Source: Micromussa lordhowensis
Taxonomy: Eukaryota > Cnidaria > Anthozoa > Scleractinia > Lobophylliidae
Reading direction: 5' to 3'
Assembly (NCBI GenBank): GCA_964020085.1
Contig: OZ026607.1
Location: 17,312,122-17,376,121 of the forward strand
DNA length: 64,000 nt
Positions 22,856 to 35,012 of the stretch are shown here, one piece after another. A model generated the notes under the pieces. It worked only from the letters and a program-made list of their open reading frames with translations, did not search any database and had not been told where the DNA came from. The position numbers were made by a program, and so were the translations under genes. Within the stretch, counting starts at the first letter, position 1, and each line of letters starts with the position of its first letter.

Positions 22856-25800
22856 ATGGGAGTTCCAGCATTCTTTCGCTGGCTTTCCAAGAAATATCCA
22901 TCGATCGTGGTACACTGTGTTGAGGAGAAGGTGAGTGTTTGTTAAACTGGGATATCCACGTGTTATAAGCTTTACTTGTTTAAATGGTTTTAAGCCGGGA
23001 ATCTTTCGCACAGTCTCTTCTGTATTTGATCTCTGTCTATGTTAGTGATTGTGGAAATATTTATGTAAAGAATATTAAGGTGTGCCGCTTATAAATCTCT
23101 GCGTGTTGTTCTTCAAAATGAGTTAATGTCATTAGTGCCATAAGCTTATTTAATATCAAGATCCGCAGTGTTCGAGCTTCAAACAAGCCGAGATCTTCTC
23201 GGATCTTCGTAATCATAGTGGAGTACGCAGTAAAGTCAGCCCAGTTTTGAAAATCAACCACCAGAAAGACTGGCAGAGGGTTCAACTTTATTAGTTTGGT
23301 AGTCATTATAAGTAATAAGTAAGCAAACAAGTTCAGGCAACCTACATGTATGCTAACCCTGCTTCCATGCACATAAGATACATGTACATGCATGCATTCA
23401 GTTAACAACAACATCGAGATTAGAAGGGAGCCAATCAAATCAACTGGATCTTGATCTGTTAAAGCAAGTTTTCAGCAAATGAGACAAGTACAATGTATAG
23501 TTATAACATAGCTACATGTACATGTATGCTATCAAACTCAATATACATGTATGTAAGCGTGCATCATAATACAATGATGTACACCAGTGGCATGAGCAAA
23601 GTTAACTGTGCTTTGCAAGAGAAATTATGTTTCCCTTGGCAATGCTAGAAAACAATTGATTTGTGCTTTAAGCTGTGAATTAAGTTTGAAGAGTGCAAAA
23701 GAAGTGTAAGAGTTGCTGAAGGTGCAACTGACAGTAACTCTACATGTAGCTTCTTTGGTACTCTCCCAGCAACCTTATCGTGTCCATCATAACTCCATGA
23801 TGCACAGCTACATGTAAAGGCGTGAATTAATAAAGTATTATTTCATGTTGAGCAACTTGAGCTATCCTGTGTTTACGGGTTAAAAGAGTGTTTATGTCAA
23901 AGCTGATCAAATTTTACTCTGTGTAGCCTCAAATATACAAATTTATAATAATATTTTGTTTGAAGGGCTTCCTGCAAAAAGGGCGTATATCGCTCATTTT
24001 CTGCAGGAGGATCAAGCTAATTTTTGGCAGACTGACTTGTGTTGACATGAAAAACATTGTTCCGTAATTGATTTTGTTGGTTTGCGCTTCGTGTTCGAGA
24101 AATAACGTATGCAAAAAACTCAGTCTTTGAAAAACAAAAGAACAAAAGAAACCTTTTGTTTCATAAAAGCCGCGAGCCGTATCCGACGCCTGCGCTACAT
24201 ACGGCTCGCGGCTTTGCATATCACGCTCGCACGCTCATGTTGATTTCCGAATTTTCGAGCAAAAGAGGGACCGCTCGCAGTCTACGACAATAAGCGATCG
24301 CAGAGATGCTCTTTTGACTTACGGCAGAGCAAAATGTTGACTTCGTGAAGCCTTCAAGGTTAGGGTTCTGTTCCCTGATCCCAGAAGTTCGAAACACTGC
24401 AAATCATGCCGATTTGAAATAAAATTTATGTTATAATCGATTGCTACTTGTTGTCCATTATCTGTGTGAATCCCTGTGTCAATAACTTCCAAAAATCCAC
24501 TTCCTCTTACGGTATGTTGCTGTTTACCAGGCCACCAAACCAATGAAACGTCCACTGAGCGCGATCGCTATGCATGCTTGGGAAGGCTCCTTTCGCCTTG
24601 TGCATACACAACCACATTCCCATTGATCAAGACATTTTAGAAGTCTAAAACCAGTTCTTGCTTTCCAAACATTGACACCAGCAACGCTTGGCAAATGAGC
24701 CACAACTCACGAGAAGCATTTTTTTCTTGGGCAAGAACTGCTCTTGGACTTTGCTGCCTGGATCGACCTGACTTCAAGCAACGATAACATGAGTATATCC
24801 TCGCTCGAACATCAGAGCACATTTTGGTTCTTTAAAACATGCTGGTGACTTACGGGTTTATCAAGGCTTTATGATGCCTCTCAACCACCAGGCAGGCATG
24901 CAAGGTACTTTAAAACAAGGCTTAAAATATTAGTTGACAGAGCTCTAAGGCAGCATGCACTATTTCCTTTTGACGCTCAATCAATTCACGTGTTGTGTTT
25001 CACGTCACAATAACCGATGTAAACAATCCGTTCCCAGATTTCCGCTCGTGCTATTTTCCCTTGACTCAAAAGAAAGTGCAGCTAAGATTCTGTGGGATTT
25101 GATTTTGACTTTGCACACCCTCAACAGTCTGTTTGCTAGATAGGTGCTAAAAGATCTTCAAAAGATGGCGCTTAGAAGACTGAGTTTTTTGCATACGTTA
25201 TTTCTCGAAAACGAAGCGCAAACCAACAAAATCAATTTCGGAACAATGTTTTTCATGTCAACACAAGTCAGTCTGCCAAAAATTAGCTTGATCCTGCAGA
25301 AAATGAAAATCTGCTAAAAAAGCGATATACGCCCTTTTTACAGGAAGCCCTTCGTTTAGTCTGGAACATGCTCCAGTTATCCTCAAGGGTATTTTCATGA
25401 TTCATGAATGGCCTAATTTTTTTCCCGTGAAAATAAAATGTGAAATGGCTTACAAGTTTCATTCTCGTGAATCGTGATTTCATTAGTACATGTACATGTA
25501 GCTGTGAACCGCGATTTGCCATAAAAATTCTCTGTGAAATGAGAAAGAAGTATTTATTTCGGTGTGAACCGTGATTCTGGTTTATCTTAAATTCTTTTTT
25601 TCAACAGTAATTAACAGTATTGCATGACCGTGACCGTGAAAAATCATCCCTTGTTGCTTTGGTCTTTGGTGGCCTTTGCTGTCTCATTTTCAACTCATTT
25701 CACTAACACATACCATTAAATATCACAAATTTATTGGAAAATGCGGCATTTACTTTAGTTTTATTGTATTGAAATCAACCTTAATCTACTGTAGAATTCC

Positions 25801-27273
25801 GAAAGTAATGGCCCCCATTACTGTACTTTTGGAATTCTACGGAAGTTACATGTACATGTACAATAGTCAACTGTAATCAAAGTCATCTTGTGTGATCTAC
25901 ATTAACATTGGCTGCCACCTTCATCCTCTAGAAATTAACACAAATTTTCTTTTTTGCACAATTACAGGGTCGTGAAGTTGATGGTGTTATAGCTCCTATA
26001 AATACAAGTTTACCAAACCCTAATGACTATGAATTTGACAATCTGTACCTGGACATGAATGGAATCATCCATCCTTGTTGCCATCCAGAAAACAAGTAAT
26101 CTCATTTACATTATTCATCATTCTTAAAGGAACTACTTTGGTTTGCACATCTTGAAGAGTTAACCTAAATTTTGCAAGTTCATTGTTTGTAATCTGTGTT
26201 AATCCTTGCCATACATACATTTACATACATACATTACTTTATTTACCCTCGGATTTTAGAGTAGCTTACAGTACTGCTCAAAGGTAAGTTACCACCTCTC
26301 GTCTCGTTTCTCGCGAGACGGGTCTCGTTTCTCGCGAGACGTTTCTCGTTGCTCGCGAGACGCGTCTCATTTCTCTCGAGAATCACTGATGCGTTTAGTA
26401 TGGCATATATTACGCGTAAGAAACAGGACATGTCGAGATTTCATGATCAAAGCGTGGTGTCGAATGTTCACAAGTTTGAATAAAATGTTAGTCCGAGTCA
26501 AGGTTTCGTGATCAAAGCGTGGTGTCGCTTGTTCACAAGTTTGAATAAAATGTTAGTCGAGGTTTCAAGATCAAAGCATGGTTTCGCATGTTTACAAGTG
26601 TGAATAAAAAACGAGTCAAGGTTTGATGGTCAATCCTTTCGCGTATTGGTACTTCCAGTGCACTCGCGAGAAACGAGACACGTCTCGTTTCTCTCGAGAC
26701 GAGTCTCATGAGAAACGAGACACGTCTCGCGAGACGGTGGTAACTTACCTTTGAGCGGTACTGTATGCAGCTAATATCTCCGAGCATTTAGGCATCAGAC
26801 GAGAGATAGACCACCACACCGGGAACTACGTCCCCTACTCTTTTCAAACAGTATGTGGGTTCTTTTACGTCCCACAGAATTAATTATGAAGAGTTGTGAG
26901 ACGGGGCCTACGGTTTATCGTCCTTATCCAAGAAGACTAGAAAGTCTAACCATTTGCAGATGTCATTACAAAGGCAGCACTCTCTCCTCAGTTATTTAAA
27001 GACCCTGAGTGTTGGTCCGGCTGGGGTTTGAACCCGCGACCTCCCGCACGCTAGTCCGGAACTCTACCTACTGAGCTAACCGTTCGGCCATCCTTGTTCC
27101 GTTATGGTTTATTATTATCTCTTTGGTGTTTTTCTATCTTAGTAAACTACTATTTTCAGCTTTCTTTTGATTTAATGGTAATTCTGTTCATGGCCAAAAT
27201 AACTCTTAATTTTAAAGCAGAAGATTTTTATTCTATTATTCATTGCTATTGTATTATTGTTGTTATGTTCTTC

Positions 27274-27308
<35 letters not shown>

Positions 27309-30300
27309 GTTATTATTATCATTATTATTATTAGTATGGCGCATTTGAATATATTTATATAGATATTTGCGCCTTATAAGCTTTTAAATTAATTAATTAA
27401 TTAATTAACTCAAAATACCGTGACTGAGCTCCTTTAACTATTACAGTGTGAGCCATTAAACATTTTATTGTAGTTTTTACACTCAAACCTCTTTAATCAG
27501 ACACCAAATGGACATACAACTGTAGATGTAAATGAACCTGAATGTCTGTATTACTGGCTGAATTATAGATGAAGGAATCAATATATGAATTCTGGTTTCG
27601 TTCTGACCAACAAAAAAATGTCAATAATGCAGAGGTCTCTCTAGTATGAAGGTGTCTGTAATGAAAAGTTCAACTATGTCTGATATGAAGTTAGAAAAAT
27701 GAAGTCTAAATTGGATCAAGTGTCTCATATTGCCTGAGCTTATCTTGGTTTCAGTTGCATAAAGCACATTAATTACTAGGCATAGTTTTACTTCCGATCA
27801 TTAAATTCGCTTACTATTACATGTACTTCTACATGAATACATTTATACAAGTTTATACATCTGGGCACTGTGAGAATAAAGTGGCCCACCCAAGAACACA
27901 ACACAATGGATCAGTGAGGGCTCCAATTGGTACAGTGTCATCCATAGTTCAGTGCACTAGCCTTTAGGCAACCAAGTCTTAATCAACATGTCAGTACATT
28001 AATAGACATAAATTTCAACTAAGTCTTACATGTAGGAGTAAAGTCTTTCCTTATAATTTATTTTCAGACCTGCTCCTAAAAATGAAGATGAAATGATGGT
28101 AGCTATCTTTGAGTACATTGACAGGTAATTAAATTTTGATAGTAAATTGTTACTACCCTGTAGTTGGGATTTCTGTTTGAATTCATAGTTTTGAAACCTA
28201 GTATACCTACAAGTGTATGAGCTGTGATTTCTTTTGTATCAAGTAGATATTACAAAGTTACCATTTAGCTTCGATGGAGCTCTTTCTCAACCTCCTGTTT
28301 TCTTTTTCAGAATTTTCTCAATTGTGAGACCAAGAAAACTACTTTATATGGCTATTGATGGAGTGGTGAGATAAGCTTTGTATTTGTGTGATCATCAACT
28401 TGTGATTTTGTATATCATTTGTATATACAGTGGAACCCCGCTGTAATGAGGCCCGCTATAGCGAAGACCCCGCTATAACGAACAACATTTGAAAGCCCGG
28501 CAGAATTACAGTAAAATATGTGGAAACAAACCCCGTTATAACGAACCCCGCTATAACGAAATCCCCGCTATAACGAATTGATTTTGACGGTCCCAACGCA
28601 CAATTTACCCCGCTATAACGAATATTTTGTCCTGTCGCTCTCAGTAAGTAAAAACGACATGATGATACAAATGGCTGATAAGCCAAACACGACTCCTATT
28701 GGTCAAGGTAGGGAAACTTTGACCTTCAAAGTTTTGCTTTATTTAAATGTAGCTGTTAACGCGCAAGTTTGTAGCTGTTTTGCGTGGTGTATATCCCATT
28801 GTTCAGCTTCGTTCATCTTCGTTACCTCGCTATAACGAATATTTTTTTAGTTAACCAGATAATTCGTTATAACGGGGTCTTCGCTATAGTGAAGACCCCG
28901 CTATAACGAACAATTTTTTCGGTACCGTGACACTTCGTTATAGCGGGGTTCCACTGTATTTATCTGTTTGCTTCTTTTTCAGGCACCAAGGGCCAAAATG
29001 AACCAACAAAGATCTCGTCGTTTCAGGGCATCTAAAGAAACAAAGTAGGTGGATGGCTGTTGTAAGCTTATTATTTTATGTTCATTTTGTTCATAACAGC
29101 ACTTCGTCATCTTCTCTAAGTTTTGGTTTTGGCAAATTAAAGAATGGGTTGTTTTTTGCTAATTTTAGAGAAAAAGCAGAGGAAATTGCAAGGATACGAA
29201 GTGAATTGAAGGAAAAAGGTTTGTTGATTTTAAGAATGTTCACGCCCAAAATGTTCCCAAAGACAGATACATGTATTTTTAAAACTGATCATGAAGTAAG
29301 GTAAAGATCAATATTTTCAGGCCGCGAAAAAAGGGGGTTCACCGTGATTTTTGTACAGTGTAACATGCATTGCAGGCCATGCGTTTTTAGAGGATTTTGT
29401 TACTTTAAAGCAAAGTTAGCTTGCAACTGTTGATCATAAAAAACTATGTTAGTGAAATTTATATCAGGTAAACTAAAACACAACTACCCATAAGTATATT
29501 AAGTTGGAGCTGCTGTTGTTCCTTGGAATAGAATAGGCCTAGAAAAAGAATGAGTATTGGCCTTGCCTGGACACGCATGCTCACTCACCTAACTGATCAT
29601 ACATGTACTTACAGTTCATTCGTGAACTCTCCTTATCATTGAATAATAAGGAGGGTGAGTGAACTGTTACAGGTATTGACTCAGTCTTCTGTGTGTCCTT
29701 TCATTACCAAGAAACACCAGCAGCTATTTTGTCTTGTCTTATATGTCTATTTGTCATTACATGAATGAACCTCATTTACTGTACAATTCCTCTCTTCTAG
29801 AGGTTTATAATTGCCTTGCTTCTCTATCTTTTGGGATAACTTCAGTAGTATGGTTACTTAAGGTTTATTACACAAGTAGATTGGTACATGTACTGTAGAT
29901 ATATGTTATGGTTCAATTTTATTTTTGGTTTAATTTCTGTTAAACCAGTTTAAATTTTTCAAACTGGTTCATATTTTTCAAACTGGGTTGAAATTTTCAA
30001 ACCAGTTTAATTTTCAATTTTGAGCAGAATGTGAGCATGTGTCTTAATAATTTGGGTTAAACACTCAAGTTGGTGATTAGGCCTAAGCACTTATTTAGAA
30101 TGGTTAGCTTTGATGTTAGGCTGGGAACTTTGCATATGAGTTAGTGGTTTGGGTTGAGCTCTCAGGTTATTGATTAGGCCTAAGCTCTTATTTGGAATTG
30201 ATCAGCTTCTTAGTAATAAAGACAAAGTTCATGTATGAATAAATTAAAATGTATATGTATTTATGAATAAATTAAAATTTATATGAGAGGGGCTTGGGGT

Positions 30301-33300
30301 GATAAACTGATAATTAAAACAAGTATGAGAGCTCTTGCATCCATTGCTTTCATGGTCAAGTGGTAATGACAGTGGAAAGCAGATCCAGAGGTCGGCGGTT
30401 CAAATCCCGGTGAGTACGAGATAAAAAGAAAAAAAAGTGTTATCTACATGTACTGTTAATTAGTATTCAAGCTTAATGGGGATTTGGGGGAAGGGGTAGA
30501 GTAGATGGAAGAATAAATCAGGAGAAACTCAGCGACAAAAAGGAGAGAATAGGTTAGAGGAATGTTAAGTTTGAAAAATATGAACCAGTTTCAAAAATAT
30601 AAACTAGTTTGAAAAATTTAAACTGGTTTAAGAAAAAATTAAACCAGAAGTAAATTTAAACCATAACATATACGTGTATGAATTTTTCTTTTCTTTTTTT
30701 GTGACCTGGTAGGAGCTGCCTTACCTCCAGAAAAAGAGAAAACAGAACACTTTGACAGCAACTGTATCACACCGGTAAGTGTAAAGGGGTGAGGGGACTG
30801 CCTTTAGTGAAGGTTAGTCCATTTTTGGTTTGCTTGTTAATGTGCATTTGAAAGAAATAGTTTAGTTCAGTCAGTTCTATATGGGTTATTGACCAAGTAT
30901 GAGTAAAGATGGCTGGATATTGGCCAAGTTCTCATTTTGTGTGTTTATGGACTGAGATGGAGTTGAGGTCCGTAAACATGCAAAAAAGAATGAGGCCAAT
31001 ATCCAGCCATCTCAACTGAACAAGCTTGGTCAATAAAGGATTTCTTAATATATATGGACACACAAAGTAATCACGAGCAAACAAGATAGCACCATCTTGC
31101 CCACTTGGGTAGCCAATCACAGCACAGGATCCATTTCATCTTGCCTGCTCAGAGCTCTAGCCTAATAATAAAAATTTAAAAAATAAAAGTAGTTGTTTTT
31201 GTTCATTCCCTGCAGGGTACAGATTTCATGGCAAACTTGTCCATATGTTTGAGGTACTACATTTCTGACAGACTAAACAATGATCCTGGATGGAAGAATA
31301 TTAAAGTAGGTTCCTGGAAAAATGTACATACAATATAGCATGCTGTAGTTGAAATTAAAAAGTAGTCTTATTAAGAGACTGTTGGACTGTCACTACTTTT
31401 AACAAGGCTCACAGTGAAGGCTGCATAACATTGTGGTTTGTCTTTTTGATAACGTGTTGATATCGTTCCATTTGTCAGGCCCGTGGAATGCAGAGATGTA
31501 AAATTACATGTAATTACCAGAAATATGCAAATGCTGAGCTCGAAAACTCTACCTCTTGTAGTTCTTGCATTCTTGTTCACCATTTGAAGTGGTCAAAAAT
31601 TAATTACATGTAACACTCAGCCAAGTAGCAATGGTATCAAAATCTATGCGGTAAATAGAACGTAATGTAAAAAAGCAGTCAAACCTGTATTAAGCGGTCA
31701 CCCCCAGGGAATGGCTAAGTGATGGCTTAATACAGGTTAAACCCTGTTTTATGAATGCCAGTTTAAAACAGTCATGTTGTTTTACTGTAAATCATTGGAT
31801 TAGCACCCAGGGCGCTTATTTTAAATTTAGGAGAAGATGGGGGATGCTTATTGAGGGAGAGGGGGGCGCTTATTTAATTTGACCCAAATTGTGGCCTGTC
31901 ATGATCATTTTTTAAATACACCATCTGTGCATTAACAACAACATAAGCTTTTTAGTGACATAAACAGTTGATCCTAAAGTTTAGATCGCAGCACTGTTAG
32001 TACTTGTAATTTTTTCCAAACTTAATGTGTTCACAAACTGAAACTATACATCCTTTGTTGCGTCATTACTCATCCAAAAAATGGGGGGAGGGGAGGATGC
32101 TTATTCAAGGGAGGTGCTTATTTTAAATTTTGGCTAGGAGGGACACTTATTTGAAAGGGGGGCACTAATTTGATGATTTACGGTGTTACAATCAGTGGGG
32201 TTTGTCCTTAGCTGGTGCATTTTTGTTTGAAACGACCTACATGTACCCATTGATGCCTGAATGAAATAATATTGCTCATGACCTACCTCTAATTCCCTGG
32301 TGTTTTTTGGAAGTATTTCAGAATGAGCAAAGGCATATTATCGACACCTCATTAATGGCAGACTCCTATCTGTACAGTGTTTGTATAAACTGGGTTCAAC
32401 TGTAATCATTTTATGTTCTTACTCAGGTGATTTTATCAGATGCCAATGTTCCTGGAGAGGGTGAACACAAGATAATGGATTATATCAGAAAGCAAAGAGG
32501 TAAGAAGGCAACACAGCTGTGTTTTCAAGTTTTTGTATATTTAGGATGCATTCGACCTTGGCTGAATTTATACTTGAGACAAATGATTCGTCTAACTATA
32601 CTTGTAAATTCAGTGCGAAGATGGATTATGGAGCAAAATTTGTCTCTGGCTGATTCATTTGTCCCTTTTGTTTACGGCTACACACAGTAGTACATTGTAT
32701 CAAAACAAGCATTTATTTAACATATTTTCCAGCATTATAATGCATAAATGCATGCTTTTTTCTTTCTCTACCAAAATTAAAGTCTGTTTCTGACTCGTCT
32801 GTACTTTTTTCAATTTTTTATTGATTTGCCTTTTTATTCTCAGAAAGCATATTACTTTTCCATGACTTTCCATGACCCTCACTTACATGTACATGTAAAC
32901 ACTGGAAATTAAAAAAAGGAATTGCAGGACTACACTGTACCAGGTTTCCAAGTTCTCCATGACCCATACGAAACCTGACTTATTATCTGTCTTGGTTGAA
33001 TTATTTGTCCGTCGGCACATCTTGAAGATGTGCTGACAAGTTTTTTGTGATTGGAGTTTACAAGCGAAAACCGTCGATGTAAAGCGAAGTTTTTCGAATG
33101 AAACCGTTGCCTAAACCATATGTTTATTTGCCGTGGTTCATTGCTGTTACACTTTAACAGTCATGAAAAATGTCATGGAAAGTCATGGAATTTTAAAAGC
33201 TTAAAAGAGTACGAACCCAGTTAGGCTTTAACTTTATTTCTAGACAGAAAAAGAAGACAGTTTTTAATGTACACTGTAGGGTTACGTTTCTTAAATGTTG

Positions 33301-35012
33301 TTGTTTCGTTTGTAATTAGGGTTATGTTATAGATTTCGTTTGTAATGTAGGGTTAGGTTTCTTAAATGTTGTTGTTTCATTTCATCCTTCAAGAATGAAA
33401 TGAAAGGTGTGTTGATTAACTCAATTGAAAGTCTTTTCTTGAACTCTGACTCCAACAAGTTTTGAAGGCAGCTCTCCCACCATGCTGTGTCTAATCTTCT
33501 TCTTGCTTTGTTCATCAACAATGCTATGAACGTTTTGTACAAGGAAGAAGTAACTGTTTCTGATTTTACTAGGCTGTCTATTGAGGTCATAGGAGTAGGA
33601 GAGGTTTCAAAATAGCCATTTTTGGAAGTTTCATTAGACCTGAGAATTGTGAACATTTTTGTTTTTACTGCGATTTGAGTGTGTTTGAACAACACTCATG
33701 CTTTCAGGCACACATTGTGTAATTTTTCCGGGGGAATAAAGTCTCTGCCCATCCCCCCCCCCAGTCCAAAGGTGCCCGTACCCCTATAGGGGTGGCGAAT
33801 GGTCCTTCAAAAACTCTGGGTCTCATCAAGCCAAGCATTGCGAGGTTGTTTTTGTGAGGTTACTGGTAGACTAATAGCGAATTGTCAGCACATTGATAAA
33901 TACCAACATTTACAGAGTGCTTACGTGATTTGTGCTTTCGATTCCGATGAGAAGAAGAAGACCTTATGCCCATTTCGGTTTCCTCCATTGTTTTGAACGC
34001 TTCCACCTCAACTGAGTTCAAACACGGTGGCACATTCTTTTTGACAACTTCTTGACAACTTGAGTTGTAAGTGACAGCGCGTCAGTCAAAAAAATCAAAG
34101 GAAAACGACCAAGCGCAACCTCCTGACCGGAAATTAGGTCATGGCCAGGAAAAAAATAGAATTTATTGACTGTTGACAGATTTTCAGATCTGATGTTTCG
34201 TACAAGGGTTTGCAACAAAAGGATACTTTGTAAGACTTTTGCACAGGCTCATTCTCATAGCTCTCAACCAAATCTGGGGCTCGCATTTTAAGAGTCTGGA
34301 CGTCTCGCACTCAAACAAAAAAATCTCAGTCTCGCAATCTAAAAAGTCAAAATGTCTCGGGCTTGCAAAGAAATACGCTAGTCTCGCTGCCTCGCAAAGT
34401 CTCACATTTACCATTCGCCACCCCTCCCTATGATCACAATGTTAAATTGTGTTGTCTGTCAAGCCTATTGGATGTACCAGTAGTACATGTACATTTAGAA
34501 CAACTAATCATTTAGAACCACTAATGACAACTTACTATACATGACCTCCATGACCACTGTTCAAAATATTGCAATAATAATACTATTTTTTTTATTCTAG
34601 AACCAAAAAGTTATCACTGACTTGTGCAAGTACAGTTGTCCTAAGTGCTGTACACCTTCAAAGTCATCATGCTTTTCTTTAATATCTAGCAAAATAATAT
34701 ATTTCAGAATGTAAAATTCCATTTGATGTTAATTTTTTATTAAGTCATTTGGTATTTGATTGAATATTGCTGTTTGCTGCTTTATTTTCAGCAAGTCCTC
34801 ATCACGACCCTAACACAAGGCACTGTTTGAATGGAGCTGATGGTATGTAAGATGTCGAGATCACAACTGAATCCTCTTTACAATATTGGTTTATTTGTCA
34901 CCTACAATAAAACATTGATAACAATTATGAAAATTAAGTACGAGAAATAAATTCATTCTTCATGATCTAATACTGTTGTTTGTTTTTGTTTCAGCTGACT
35001 TGATTATGCTTG
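22856..35012 (+). CDS. XRN2: XRN2 exons 1-11: catalytic region CR1
   Basis: These exons encode residues 1-241, the first conserved nuclease region. Visible active-site motifs are [10 protein letters not shown] (Asp54), [20 protein letters not shown] (substrate 5'-phosphate pocket basic residues, exons 4-5), [17 protein letters not shown] (Glu204, Glu206; exon 9) and GADADLIMLG (Asp234, Asp236; exons 10-12). These acids coordinate the two metal ions in XRN enzymes. All are present, so the enzyme should be active. Exon 11 is a microexon of only 18 bases. Intron 1 (3.0 kb) and intron 2 (2.0 kb) are the main landing sites for mobile elements in this half. Confidence 0.95.

Noticed and set aside
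23061..23438. 125-codon minus frame in XRN2 intron 1
   Set aside because: No recognisable domain, antisense in an intron, with repeat phrases (ACATGTACATG) around it.
27014..27089. Possible functional tRNA gene on the minus strand
   Set aside because: The acceptor ends mismatch and a SINE-like body continues past it.
27094..27348. Leu-rich + frame resembling a membrane protein
   Set aside because: The leucines come from the (TTA)n microsatellite inside an intron.
33260..33370. TAGGGTTA-type phrases considered as interstitial telomere repeats
   Set aside because: Only isolated occurrences in a diverged 60-70 bp duplication, not a tandem hexamer array.
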